Positions 32,990-41,428 of a DNA stretch of 64,000 bases are shown piece by piece. Source of the stretch: Neobacillus bataviensis LMG 21833 (lineage in GTDB: Bacteria; Bacillota; Bacilli; Bacillales; Cytobacillaceae); the NCBI RefSeq assembly GCF_000307875.1, contig NZ_AJLS01000036.1, positions 122,493-186,492 on the forward strand, read 5' to 3'. The translations under genes were made by a program, and so were the position numbers. How positions within the stretch are numbered: position 1 is the first letter of the stretch; each line of letters opens with the position of its first letter. The notes below the pieces were generated by a model, which had not been told where the DNA came from, made no database searches, and saw nothing but the letters and a program-made list of their open reading frames with translations.

Positions 32990-33838
32990 TTATTCACATA
33001 CCCACGAAAGCCCCAGTGTTCCAACCCCAGTATGCACGCCGGCGACTGTTATGAGCATTAATTTTTCGGTTTCAATAGCAGGAAATGAATCGTTTACCTG
33101 TTTTTCAAGCAGCTCTGCCTTTTCTATATCATTTGCATGGACGATGGCCACTTTCTGAACTAATTTGGTTTCAATATCTTCCTTTAGTTTATTGATCAGC
33201 CAAGCAAAAGCCTTCTTTTCGGTGCGAACTTTGTCCTTTATTTTTGCAGCACCTTCTTCAATCGATAAAATAGGTTTGATATTAAAGAGAGACGCTAATA
33301 TTTTTTGACCGCCTGAAACCCGACCGCTTTTATGGAGCTGATCTAGATTTGAGGGAACCAAAAAAAGCCGAGTGTGCTCACGTAATGCATTTAATTGTGC
33401 TACCACTTCATCGACATTAACCCCTAATTCTACTAATTCTATCCCTTTTTTTATCAAATGCGAAAGAGGGTATGAACCGGTTTGTGAATCTATCGCAAAC
33501 AATTTAAACTCTTCCATGCCTGCTGCCATAACCGACGATTGATAGGTACCAGTCAATAAACTTGAGGCATGGATGGCAATCCCGCAGTCATAGTCTTTCT
33601 TTAATTTGCTATATAGCTCAACAAAATCATTAATCGATGGTTGAGAGGTTTGAAATTTGCCTTCCTCATTTTTCATTCGTTCATAAAATTCTTTATCCGA
33701 AATATCAATAGTCTCTTTATAAAATTCATCATTAATCACAACGTGCAGTGGAATAACATGAATATGATGTTGTTCAATAAACTCTTTGCTTAGAGAAGCG
33801 GTCGTGTCAGTAATCCACGCAATCTTTGGTTTGTTCAT
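32990..33838 (-). CDS. DegV family fatty-acid-binding protein
   Basis: Lipid-binding protein of 282 residues. KIAWITDTTASLSKEFIEQH, with the serine/threonine region that binds the carboxylate, and IHASSLLTGTYQSS are the family motifs; HTRLFLVPSNLDQLHKSGRVSGGQ lies in the C-terminal domain. DegV/FakB-type proteins present fatty acids to the FakA kinase. No fakA-like gene is beside it. GAGGAAGAGG lies before ATG 33838. Confidence 0.9.
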   Translation of the reverse strand: MNKPKIAWITDTTASLSKEFIEQHHIHVIPLHVVINDEFYKETIDISDKEFYERMKNEEGKFQTSQPSINDFVELYSKLKKDYDCGIAIHASSLLTGTYQSSVMAAGMEEFKLFAIDSQTGSYPLSHLIKKGIELVELGVNVDEVVAQLNALREHTRLFLVPSNLDQLHKSGRVSGGQKILASLFNIKPILSIEEGAAKIKDKVRTEKKAFAWLINKLKEDIETKLVQKVAIVHANDIEKAELLEKQVNDSFPAIETEKLMLITVAGVHTGVGTLGLSWVCE

Positions 33839-33978
33839 CTAATCCTCTTCCTCCAGTGGTTATTTCTAACTAGAATAACCATATAAAAATGGATACCAAC
33901 TGACTAGTTACATTTGTCATGTTCAAAAGTGAACAATTTGTGAAATTGCTATCAATAAATAATGCAAATATAGTTATG

Positions 33979-33994
33979 TGTGATTTATATCACT
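33979..33994 (+). promoter_or_regulatory. FNR/CRP-type binding site of hmp
   Basis: TGTGA-N6-TCACT matches the Bacillus FNR box. Its centre (33986.5) is 41.5 bases before a predicted start at 34028 given by the -10 TATACT at 34016-34021. That is the exact class II activator position. Oxygen-limited activation of hmp is thus likely. Confidence 0.7.
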
Positions 33995-34024
33995 TAATCT
34001 GTGTGCGGCATTTCATATACTTAA

Positions 34025-34040
34025 CACTATGTTCATAGTG
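34025..34040 (+). promoter_or_regulatory. perfect palindrome at the predicted hmp start site
   Basis: CACTATG and CATAGTG around TT form a perfect 7-2-7 palindrome that spans the predicted transcription start. It is a good place for a repressor. It does not look like the known B. subtilis NsrR box. Confidence 0.5.
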
Positions 34041-34067
34041 AAAACACAAATAAGGAGTGTATATAAC

Positions 34068-35282
34068 ATGCTAGATCAGAAAACAATTGAGATCATTAAA
34101 TCAACTGTACCAGTATTAGAACAACACGGTGAAACCATTACAACTCGCTTTTATCAATTAATGTTCGGAAATCATCCTGAATTATTAAATATCTTTAATC
34201 ATGCTAATCAAAAACAGGGGAGACAGCAAAAAGCACTTGCAGGTACGGTATACGCTGCAGCAATGTATATTGACAATCTTGAAGCCATCCTTCCTGTCGT
34301 AACACAAATTGCCCATAAACATAGAAGCCTTGGAATAAAGCCTGAGCATTATCCAATTGTTGGCAAGCATCTATTATTAGCGATTAAGGATGTATTAGGA
34401 GATGCCGCAACGGACGAAATTATCAATGCCTGGGCCGAAGCTTATAACGTCATTGCCGATGCCTTCATCAGTGTAGAGGCAGAAATGTATGAGGAAGCAG
34501 AGAACCAAGCAGGCGGTTGGGATGGCTTCCGCAGCTTTATGGTTGATCGAAAGGTAGTCGAAAGTGATGTAATAACCTCTTTTTATTTAAAACCGGAAGA
34601 TCAGAAAGGAATTGCAGGCTTTATCCCTGGTCAGTATATTAGTATAAAACTAGAAATAGAGGGAGAAGAGTTTACACATATTCGCCAATACAGTCTTTCA
34701 GATGCACCTGGAAAAGATTATTATCGTATTAGTGTGAAGCGTGAGGCAGGAACCGCAAATCCTGACGGAAGGGTGTCCAATTACCTGCATAATGATGTAA
34801 ATGAAGGGGACATTCTAAAAATTAGTGCACCTGCTGGTGATTTTGTGCTTGATACAGAAAAAACAACCCCTGTTGTGCTGCTAAGTGGTGGTGTTGGTTT
34901 AACACCAATGATGAGTATGTTAAAAACAGTTGTTAAAATGCAGCAAGGACGTAAGGTAACGTTTGTTCATGCAGCCGCTAATAGTAATGTACATGCCCTA
35001 AGAGACGAAGTGGAAGAATTAGCAGCGCTTGACCACGTAAATTCATTTATTTTTTATGATGCACCAACAGAAGAAGATCGGTTGAACAATCGCTTTGATG
35101 TGGAGGGCTATATCACTCGTGATTGGTTAAAGAGCAATATTTCCATAGAGGATGCAGACTTTTATTTTTGCGGGCCGGTTCCATTTATGAAAGCAATAAA
35201 CCGTTCGCTTAAAGATTTAGGAGTTTTTGAAGAAAGAATTCATTTCGAATTCTTTGGCCCAAAAGGGGATTTAGAAGAATAG
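34068..35282 (+). CDS. hmp: flavohaemoglobin (nitric oxide dioxygenase)
   Basis: NO-detoxifying enzyme of 404 residues that oxidises NO to nitrate with O2 and NAD(P)H. The N-terminal globin domain has the proximal-histidine region AHKHRSLGIKPEHYPIVGKHL. The FAD domain has IRQYSLSDAPGKDYYRISVKRE, and the NAD(P) domain has VLLSGGVGLTPMMSML and FYFCGPVPFMKAI. ATG 34068 has AAGGAGTG upstream; an earlier ATG at 34029 lies across the palindrome and lacks a ribosome binding site. The promoter has an FNR-like site and a palindrome at the start. Confidence 0.96.
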   Translation: MLDQKTIEIIKSTVPVLEQHGETITTRFYQLMFGNHPELLNIFNHANQKQGRQQKALAGTVYAAAMYIDNLEAILPVVTQIAHKHRSLGIKPEHYPIVGKHLLLAIKDVLGDAATDEIINAWAEAYNVIADAFISVEAEMYEEAENQAGGWDGFRSFMVDRKVVESDVITSFYLKPEDQKGIAGFIPGQYISIKLEIEGEEFTHIRQYSLSDAPGKDYYRISVKREAGTANPDGRVSNYLHNDVNEGDILKISAPAGDFVLDTEKTTPVVLLSGGVGLTPMMSMLKTVVKMQQGRKVTFVHAAANSNVHALRDEVEELAALDHVNSFIFYDAPTEEDRLNNRFDVEGYITRDWLKSNISIEDADFYFCGPVPFMKAINRSLKDLGVFEERIHFEFFGPKGDLEE

Positions 35283-35290
35283 ATAAGGAG

Positions 35291-35335
35291 AAAGCCGATT
35301 TCCAATTAAATTTGGGAACCGGCTTTATTTTATTT
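35291..35335 (+). terminator. intrinsic terminator after hmp
   Basis: AAAGCCGATTTCC (35291-35303) pairs with GGGAACCGGCTTT (35314-35326), followed by ATTTTATTT. Confidence 0.8.
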
Positions 35336-35471
35336 GAAATAAAGGTTTTTAAGAGAGAAAAGGTAGATTTAATGAGCATTGTAATATTTAATTCGAAATG
35401 TCGGCATTGAAAGTTTGAATCATCTCACAACTATGATTAAATAATAGAAAAGGCCAGAAAGGATGTCTTTC

Positions 35472-36248
35472 ATGAATAAAAATGTCATACGTTCGATTAC
35501 TGCTATAGCGGTATTATTTTGTCTTCTCTGGCTGATTGGGCTTGGCTGGGCGGTCGGGGAGTATTATGCCGGTAAACCGGAAAAAGTTCCGGAGACCACC
35601 ACCGTTAACAAAAAGGTGGAAAACAAAAAGGGGTTAACCATTGTGGCATTAGGTGATTCCCTCACACGGGGCACTGGTGATGAAACGGGAAAAGGCTATG
35701 TGGGAGTCCTGATGGATGAAATAAAAGAAAAGTCTAAGCGTCCCGTTCAGCTTACCAACTTAGGCATTAACGGTCAAAGATCCGACCAGCTGCGTAAACA
35801 GGTTCAACAAACCGAAATAGGAAGGCAAATTCAAAAAGCGGATATGGTATTGGTGACGATAGGCGGGAATGATTTGTTCCGCGGTGGTCAAGGATTAGCC
35901 GATTTTAAAACCGAAGACATTGTCTCGATTGAAAAGAAATACCTTGATAACTTAAAATTTACTTTTGAACAAATACGCAAAAATAACAAAAAAGCAAATG
36001 TATTTTTTATAGGATTGTATAATCCATTTATTGAATTAGATCAAGGGAAAGAAATGTCCAAAGTGATACGCCAATGGAATTATGACAGCGCAGAAGTAAG
36101 TGCCGTCTATCCTAAAATCGTGTTTGTACCAACGTTTGACTTGTTTGAGCTAAAGGTAAACGACTATCTGTATTCTGACAAGTTTCACCCAAATTCAAAA
36201 GGGTACCGGTTAATTGCTGAACGAGTAGCCTCATTGCTCACCTGGTAA
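35472..36248 (+). CDS. SGNH/GDSL-type hydrolase, membrane-anchored
   Basis: Lipase/esterase of 258 residues. An N-terminal helix (SITAIAVLFCLLWLIGLGWA) anchors or exports it. GDSLTRGTGDE is block I with the nucleophile serine, NLGINGQRSDQL block II, TIGGNDLF block III, and DKFHPNSKGY block V with the Asp/His pair. It resembles B. subtilis YpmR-like proteins. ATG 35472 is preferred (AGAAAGG nine bases upstream). The ABC ATPase gene starts 12 bp after its stop, suggesting cotranscription. Confidence 0.88.
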   Translation: MNKNVIRSITAIAVLFCLLWLIGLGWAVGEYYAGKPEKVPETTTVNKKVENKKGLTIVALGDSLTRGTGDETGKGYVGVLMDEIKEKSKRPVQLTNLGINGQRSDQLRKQVQQTEIGRQIQKADMVLVTIGGNDLFRGGQGLADFKTEDIVSIEKKYLDNLKFTFEQIRKNNKKANVFFIGLYNPFIELDQGKEMSKVIRQWNYDSAEVSAVYPKIVFVPTFDLFELKVNDYLYSDKFHPNSKGYRLIAERVASLLTW

Positions 36249-36260
36249 GGAGTGTTATTG

Positions 36261-37175
36261 ATGGAGAAAAAAATTACGTTATCGGTTAAAGATGTAAAAA
36301 AAGTGATTGGGAAAAGAGAAATTATCAAGGGGCTAACCTTCGATTTGCGTGAAGGGGAAGTGTTTGGCTTTTTGGGACCGAATGGTGCCGGGAAAACAAC
36401 AACCATCCGTATGCTAGTCGGTTTGATTAAACCGACATCGGGAAGTGTCCACATTTGCGGTTATAGTATTGAAGATCAATTTCAGGATGCGGTAAGTAAT
36501 CTTGGCTGTATCGTTGAAAATCCGGAACTATATCCATACCTGTCGGGCTACAATAATTTGCTTCACTTTGCCCGGATGCTTGATCGTATCGGGGATAATC
36601 GGATTGAAGAAGTCGTCGAGCTTGTTGGATTAACGGAAAGAATTCATGATAAAGTAAAAACCTATTCTCTTGGGATGCGGCAGCGTCTTGGGATTGCCCA
36701 GGCACTTTTAGGGGAACCCAAAGTATTAATTCTCGATGAACCAACAAATGGATTGGATCCGGCAGGGATACGTGAAATGCGGCAATTTATTCGGTTTCTA
36801 GCGGAACAGGAAGGGCTGAGTGTCCTTGTCTCCAGCCATTTATTGAGTGAAATTCAATTGCTTTGTGACCGGGTGGCAATCATTTCAAAAGGGACAATCA
36901 TTCGCGTTGACACCGTCCAGCATCTGTTAGCTAATCGCGAAAGGGTAGTTTGGCACATTACCCCTTTTGCTAAGGGAAAACAAGTTTTAGAAAGTTTAAC
37001 CGCCATTGAGGCAAAAGAAGACGGTACGATTCTAACAGAATTTGATGAGACGAAAATACCGGAATGGAATAAACAGCTTGTTGAAGCGGGGGTAGCGGTA
37101 ACTGAAATGAATCGAAAAATGCCGGTGCTGGAAGATTTATTCCTCGAACTCACGGGGGGTGACAGCATTGAATAA
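36261..37175 (+). CDS. ABC transporter ATP-binding protein, BcrA/CcmA-like
   Basis: ATPase of 304 residues. Walker A GPNGAGKTTTIRMLVG, signature YSLGMRQRLGIAQALLG, Walker B LILDEPTNGLDPAG and a switch His in SSHLLSE are intact. The final ~85 residues resemble the C-terminal domain common in bacitracin-type and gliding-type exporters. It is paired with the following six-helix-type permease, with its stop overlapping that gene. The substrate is unknown. ATG 36261 has AAGGAG eight bases upstream. Confidence 0.92.
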   Translation: MEKKITLSVKDVKKVIGKREIIKGLTFDLREGEVFGFLGPNGAGKTTTIRMLVGLIKPTSGSVHICGYSIEDQFQDAVSNLGCIVENPELYPYLSGYNNLLHFARMLDRIGDNRIEEVVELVGLTERIHDKVKTYSLGMRQRLGIAQALLGEPKVLILDEPTNGLDPAGIREMRQFIRFLAEQEGLSVLVSSHLLSEIQLLCDRVAIISKGTIIRVDTVQHLLANRERVVWHITPFAKGKQVLESLTAIEAKEDGTILTEFDETKIPEWNKQLVEAGVAVTEMNRKMPVLEDLFLELTGGDSIE

Positions 37176-38148
37176 ACTGATCCAAAATGAAATGATGAAG
37201 TTGATTGCCAAAAAGCGGCTGATTGTTATTGCGCTCATTATTGGTGTTCTTGTCATATTATTTACATATGCACAATATAAACAAGTCCAAACTCAGCGGG
37301 AAAAAATTGGGACAAGTGATTGGCGCACGATCTTACAGCAGCAAATTGTGGATACGACAAACCGTTTAAGCAGCAGCAGAATATCTGATGAGTGGAAAAA
37401 ACAATTGCAAATAACCTTGCAGCAGGAACAATATTATTTGGATCATGATATTAATCCGTCAGAGCCCGGTGCACCGACGTTTATGAGAATTTTTTTGGAA
37501 AACTCAATCGATCTTTTTATCCCATTAATGGTGATGGTCATCGCCAGCGATTTAGTTTCCTCTGAACACAGTTTAGGTTCGATCAAACTGTTATTGACAA
37601 GACCGGTGAAGAGGTGGAGGGTGCTATTAAGTAAATATTTCACCCTTTGTTTAGCGGTATCCTTAATTATTGCCATTGCCGGCATCCTTTCCTATCTCAT
37701 TTCGGGTGTAGTCTTCGGTTATAAAGGCTGGGGGGCACCCATTTTGACCGGCTTTAATGTCACGGATGCTGGGTTAAATACGTCAGAGGTTAAACTTTTA
37801 AGCCTTTGGAAGTTTTTGTTGATGGATTTTGGCTTAGTTTGGTTTGTTGCTATCGTGGTCGGAACCTTATCGTTCATGCTTTCTGTTTTAATCCGCAGCA
37901 CGGCAGCGGGCATGGGTGTCATGCTCGCAGCCTTAATCTCAGGAGCAATCTTAAATAATATGGTATCTTCTTGGCAATCGGCCAAATACTTTTTTATGGT
38001 GAATTTACGGTTAACGGACTATATGAAGGGTACAGCACCGCCCATTGAGGGAATGAATCTCACCTTCTCGATGCTGGTTTTATTGGTTTGGTGGGCTGTT
38101 GCTTTATTCGTTTCATTTATCGTCTTTACTAAGAAAGATGTTTATTAA
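37168..38148 (+). CDS. ABC transporter permease (ABC-2 type)
   Basis: Membrane protein of 326 residues. A first helix (LIVIALIIGVLVILFTYAQ) is followed by an extracellular loop of about 80 residues rich in Q/R, then at least five helices near the C-terminus (SIDLFIPLMVMVIASDLVSSE, SLIIAIAGILSYLISG, GLVWFVAIVVGTLSFMLSVL, AGMGVMLAALISGAI, MLVLLVWWAVALFVSFIVF). TTG 37168 is the start, with GGGGGGTGA upstream inside the ATPase gene. It works with the previous ATPase as an exporter. Confidence 0.9.
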   Translation: MNKLIQNEMMKLIAKKRLIVIALIIGVLVILFTYAQYKQVQTQREKIGTSDWRTILQQQIVDTTNRLSSSRISDEWKKQLQITLQQEQYYLDHDINPSEPGAPTFMRIFLENSIDLFIPLMVMVIASDLVSSEHSLGSIKLLLTRPVKRWRVLLSKYFTLCLAVSLIIAIAGILSYLISGVVFGYKGWGAPILTGFNVTDAGLNTSEVKLLSLWKFLLMDFGLVWFVAIVVGTLSFMLSVLIRSTAAGMGVMLAALISGAILNNMVSSWQSAKYFFMVNLRLTDYMKGTAPPIEGMNLTFSMLVLLVWWAVALFVSFIVFTKKDVY

Positions 38149-38158
38149 TGATAAGTAA

Positions 38159-38192
38159 TCCCTGTTACGGTGGGGATTGCTTTTTTTTGTTA
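38159..38192 (+). terminator. intrinsic terminator after the ABC exporter
   Basis: AATCCC pairs with GGGATT around a loop ending in GGTG, followed by GC and eight T. Confidence 0.75.
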
Positions 38193-38262
38193 AAAAAATT
38201 GCCGGGGCATTAAAAATTTTATAAAATAAAGTGTGAAAATACAGAAAACTGGGGGAGTCTAT

Positions 38263-38631
38263 ATGTCATTTGTAATAAAAAAGATTGATCATGTTCAGCT
38301 TGCAGCACCCAAGAGCTGTGAAGACACAGCAAGAGAATTTTTTGCCGGAGTCCTCGGCTTAATAGAAGTGGAAAAGCCCGAAGAATTAAAAAAACGCGGC
38401 GGAGTGTGGTTTGAGTTTGGAACGTTTCAACTTCATATTGGCGTGGAGGAACCATTTTCACCAGCCAAAAAGGCACATCCGGGTTTCGTTGTAGAGAATA
38501 TTGAAGAATTAATAACGGTTCTTAGGAAAAAGAATGTTGCCTATACCACGGACAATAATCTTCCAGGAGCAAGTAGAATTCATGTCCATGATCCGTTTGG
38601 AAATCGTCTTGAATTTTTAGAATGGATTTAA
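38263..38631 (+). CDS. VOC (glyoxalase/fosfomycin-resistance fold) family protein
   Basis: Metal-dependent-type fold protein of 122 residues. The first beta-alpha-beta unit starts IDHVQLAAP and the second has HPGFVVENIEEL. Candidate metal ligands are His in DHVQ, HIGVEE and Glu in RLEFLE. It resembles glyoxalase/dioxygenase-superfamily proteins; no substrate can be named. ATG 38263 has GGGGGAG six bases upstream, and the 10 codons before it do not fit the family. Confidence 0.85.
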   Translation: MSFVIKKIDHVQLAAPKSCEDTAREFFAGVLGLIEVEKPEELKKRGGVWFEFGTFQLHIGVEEPFSPAKKAHPGFVVENIEELITVLRKKNVAYTTDNNLPGASRIHVHDPFGNRLEFLEWI

Positions 38632-38645
38632 CACGAGCATAAAAC

Positions 38646-38680
38646 CAGCCCCATTCTAAATAATTGGGATGGGGCTGATC
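38646..38680. terminator. hairpin after the VOC gene
   Basis: CAGCCCCAT (38646-38654) and ATGGGGCTG (38669-38677) pair perfectly with a 14-base loop; only a weak T tract follows. Confidence 0.6.
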
Positions 38681-38792
38681 GCCTTAAAGTTGGGGGATTT
38701 AAGGCATGGTGTATTCGGGATTATTCTAATCAATTGGCTGCAAGGGGAGGGAAAACCCTGCAGCCAGGAAAGTTTATACTATTTTGTGATGT

Positions 38793-40016
38793 TTACTGTT
38801 TCACCATTTCATTTACCTGTTCACGGCTTACACCAAAGTGCTGTTTGATAATTAATGATGGTCCGCCCAGATTAAACAAGTAACGAGCCTCAATAACTTG
38901 TTTCATAAAGGCTCCAAACATCCCTGATAGGCGGAAATTACCTACTTTACCCACGGCGGCCATGAGACCGATGGATGCCACAGATCCTTTGTGGTGATAT
39001 TCAAACGTTTTTAAAGATTCACCTCTTATGGATGCAACGATGTTTTTCGCACAAACAGGTGCTTGCTGCAATGCCACTTGTGCAGTCGGGGGCAAAGCAT
39101 TCTTTTCATCTTTCATGAATAATGAACAGTCTCCGATACTGAAGATGTTTTTCGAATTTTTAACGCGAAGGTAGGAATCAACCGGAATTTTGCCTTTTTC
39201 AATCGGCAGTCCCCATTTGTGAACAATCGTATTTCCTTTAACGCCACAAGACCAGATTAATGTTCTTGTTGGAATTTCGAGGTTATTTTCAAGTAAAACC
39301 TTCTCAGGTGTACATTCCAGTATTTTGGTAGCGGTGATAACCTCAATATTCCGCTTTTCTAAAACCTCTTGTGTGTATTCAATCGATTGCTTAGGGAAAA
39401 ATGGAATGACAGATGGTGCTGCTTCAATGCCGATAATTCTTATTTTTTCAAATGGTATATCGTGTTCTTTGCAAAGTTTTGGCAGACCATCAGCTAATTC
39501 GCCGAGCATTTCGATTCCAGTAAATCCTCCACCAGCTACAACAAAAGTTAACCGGGAAGGGTCATAATCCTGTTTATATAGGTTAAATTGTTTAACGATT
39601 TGATGGTAAATAATTTTTGTACTTCTAAAGCTGCGAATCTTAAAAGCATTTTCTTTTACACCTGGAATGCCAAAGGTTTCTACTTCAAATCCAAGGGCAA
39701 TTAATAAATAGTCATAAGTAACGGTTTCACCGCCCTCTAAGTGGACACCTTGGGAATGGATATCAACTGAGGATACAGCTGCTTTGAGAAACCGTGTTTT
39801 TGCAGGATTGATTAGTTCAGGTATAGACATGGCAATTTGACGATCTGCGGCAGTTCCCACTCCTGTCTTATGAAGTTGTGTTGTTAGGTAATGATAGTCG
39901 TGTTTATTGATGAGTGTAACATCTGCTTCCCCGGATTTTAATAATTTTTCTAAACTTTTACTAGTAATGATTCCTCCATATCCCGCACCTAGGATGACGA
40001 TTTTTGGCTTTGTCAT
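38793..40016 (-). CDS. ndh: type II NADH dehydrogenase (NDH-2)
   Basis: Membrane-peripheral flavoprotein (407 residues) that passes electrons from NADH to quinone without pumping protons. FAD site VILGAGYGGI near residue 6, NADH site TFVVAGGGFTGIEML near 165, and FSIGDCSLF in the C-terminal part. The C-terminal ~60 residues form the membrane-binding part (MFGAFMKQVIEARYLFNLGG). ATG 40016 has TTAGGAGTGGGG upstream. Two Rex-type palindromes precede it, in keeping with the NAD+/NADH control known for B. subtilis ndh. It resembles YjlD/YumB. Confidence 0.93.
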   Translation of the reverse strand: MTKPKIVILGAGYGGIITSKSLEKLLKSGEADVTLINKHDYHYLTTQLHKTGVGTAADRQIAMSIPELINPAKTRFLKAAVSSVDIHSQGVHLEGGETVTYDYLLIALGFEVETFGIPGVKENAFKIRSFRSTKIIYHQIVKQFNLYKQDYDPSRLTFVVAGGGFTGIEMLGELADGLPKLCKEHDIPFEKIRIIGIEAAPSVIPFFPKQSIEYTQEVLEKRNIEVITATKILECTPEKVLLENNLEIPTRTLIWSCGVKGNTIVHKWGLPIEKGKIPVDSYLRVKNSKNIFSIGDCSLFMKDEKNALPPTAQVALQQAPVCAKNIVASIRGESLKTFEYHHKGSVASIGLMAAVGKVGNFRLSGMFGAFMKQVIEARYLFNLGGPSLIIKQHFGVSREQVNEMVKQ

Positions 40017-40051
40017 AGTTCCCCACTCCTAATACTATTTTTATGTAATGT

Positions 40052-40069
40052 TTGTGATATATTTCACAA
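40052..40069 (-). promoter_or_regulatory. Rex-type operator, proximal
   Basis: TTGTGATATATTTCACAA matches the Rex consensus TTGTGAAWWWWTTCACAA with one change. It lies about 36 bp before the ndh start. Confidence 0.7.
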
Positions 40070-40107
40070 TTAAGTGCGAAAAAAATGAGCTATTGCTCCA
40101 TAACTTT

Positions 40108-40125
40108 ATGTGAAATATTTCACAT
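40108..40125 (-). promoter_or_regulatory. Rex-type operator, distal
   Basis: ATGTGAAATATTTCACAT is a perfect 18-bp palindrome with the GTGAAAT/ATTTCAC core of Rex sites. It lies 56 bp from the first site. Confidence 0.7.
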
Positions 40126-40272
40126 TATCTTTATATTTTTAGGATACGATAAACTAGTAAATTCCTCAAGAGCTTTTTAACTAAATTTTTGTCGAATTGG
40201 TAAATTTTTTTTGACATTCAGGGAATGATAAATTAGTGATTTAATTTCTAGGAAGAATGGAAGGCGATAGTT

Positions 40273-40821
40273 ATGAAGCTTAAATTGTTATGTTTATCAA
40301 TGGCATTGGTTTTCTCCATACCAAATTTTGCTGCAGCACATGAATCTACCCCGGTGGATCATGAGGAAAAACCTTGTAATTGCCAAGAAGGCCAACACCG
40401 CCACTTGATGCATAAAGACTGGCAGGCAATGATGAAGGAGAGAGAGGAGAAGCTGCTTTCATGGGTTGACCAATATACTCCGGAAAAAAAGGGAGAATGG
40501 ACCAAAGTCCTTAAGGAAAAGAAAACGCTACGGAAGCAGTGGATGAGCCCAGAAAATGCTGCAAAACGGGAGCAATGGAAAAAAGAGAAAATGAAGAATA
40601 TGGAAAATCTTAAGAAACAATTGGATGAAGGAAAGATCACGAAGCAAGAATTTATGGAAAAGGCGCATCATGGTAAAAAGATGGGACATTGGAAGATGTT
40701 CCATGATCTGCGACTTGCTGTTGATAAAAAGGATGATAAGCAGGTGACAGTTCTCCTAAATCAACTCTTAGTTCAAATGAAAGAGCATAATCAATTATTA
40801 AAAGATAAATTGAAAAAGTAA
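40273..40821 (+). CDS. secreted His/Met/Lys-rich helical protein
   Basis: I do not recognise this 182-residue protein. A clear signal peptide (KLKLLCLSMALVFSIPNFAAA) precedes a metal-ligand-rich stretch (HESTPVDHEEKPCNCQEG then QHRHLMHKDW). The rest is a charged, all-helical domain (KKKTLRKQWMSPENAAKREQW, KKQLDEGKITKQEFMEKAHHGKK) reminiscent in character of Spy/CpxP-like or other extracytoplasmic chaperone helices, but this is not a homology claim. It should be extracytoplasmic and may bind a metal such as Cu or Zn. ATG 40273 has AGGCGATAG upstream. It is monocistronic with a terminator after. Confidence 0.75.
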   Translation: MKLKLLCLSMALVFSIPNFAAAHESTPVDHEEKPCNCQEGQHRHLMHKDWQAMMKEREEKLLSWVDQYTPEKKGEWTKVLKEKKTLRKQWMSPENAAKREQWKKEKMKNMENLKKQLDEGKITKQEFMEKAHHGKKMGHWKMFHDLRLAVDKKDDKQVTVLLNQLLVQMKEHNQLLKDKLKK

Positions 40822-40832
40822 TAATTACTGAG

Positions 40833-40871
40833 AAAAAGTTAATCCCAAATGGGGATTGACTTTTTTCTTTA
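40833..40871 (+). terminator. intrinsic terminator
   Basis: Fourteen-bp arms 40833-40846 and 40852-40865 (one T-G pair) with a 5-base loop and six T at the end. Confidence 0.9.
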
Positions 40872-40957
40872 TGTAATAAGGAAATATTTTAGGCTGCTAA
40901 AATCCGATTTCTAAGGGAATATTTAAAAGGTAGGAAAGTCTTAGGAGGGTGATTATA

Positions 40958-41083
40958 ATGGACAAAAAGAAATTAATGATGACCACAATTGGAATCGGTG
41001 CAGCCTATTTATTAAGGAATGGAAAATCACGAAAAAAATTAATGAACCAATTTCAAGCATTTGCCGAAAAGTCCAAAAGGTAA
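40958..41083 (+). CDS. small protein, 41 residues, unknown
   Basis: ATG 40958 sits behind a very strong ribosome binding site (TTAGGAGGGTGAT). The product starts MDKKKLMMTTIGIGAAYLLRN and continues with a basic tail ending KRstop. It has a short hydrophobic segment, so it may be membrane-associated, like other small YtxH-like or DUF3918-like Bacillus proteins; family membership is a guess. A hairpin lies after the stop. Confidence 0.7.
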   Translation: MDKKKLMMTTIGIGAAYLLRNGKSRKKLMNQFQAFAEKSKR

Positions 41084-41087
41084 TCAA

Positions 41088-41131
41088 AAAGCATCCCCTG
41101 AACTTTTGTCGTCCGGGAGGATGCTTTCTTT
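41088..41131. terminator. bidirectional terminator between the small gene and tatA
   Basis: AAAGCATCC pairs with GGATGCTTT, extended by CC/GG, around a loop of about 17 bases; it is followed by T on both strands. Confidence 0.8.
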
Positions 41132-41135
41132 TAGC

Positions 41136-41351
41136 TTATTTTTTTAGGTCAATTTGGTCTTTTTTAACTTCTTTGATATCTTCTGTTATTTCAGCTTTTA
41201 TATCGTCAGCAATTCCCTCTGTTGCTTTTTTAAATTCACGGATTGACTTTCCAAAAGCGCGTCCAATTTCGGGGAGCTTATTTGGCCCAAAAATGACTAA
41301 GGCAACAGTAAGAATTAAAATTAATCCCGGAACACCAATATTTGAAAACAT
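41136..41351 (-). CDS. tatA: Tat protein-translocase subunit TatA/TatE
   Basis: Seventy-one-residue subunit of the twin-arginine translocase that forms the protein-conducting oligomer. One helix ([17 protein letters not shown]) is followed by the family motif [24 protein letters not shown] and a charged tail. ATG 41351 (GGGAG nine bases upstream) is chosen over TTG 41360. No tatC is beside it; it lies 77 bp downstream of dltD on the same strand and may read through from dlt. Confidence 0.93.
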   Translation of the reverse strand: MFSNIGVPGLILILTVALVIFGPNKLPEIGRAFGKSIREFKKATEGIADDIKAEITEDIKEVKKDQIDLKK

Positions 41352-41428
41352 TTTTCTCAACTCCCAAAACGAATAATATAATCAAGTATAGTATAACTTG
41401 TAATTTACCATTATGAAAGCCGTTCAAG

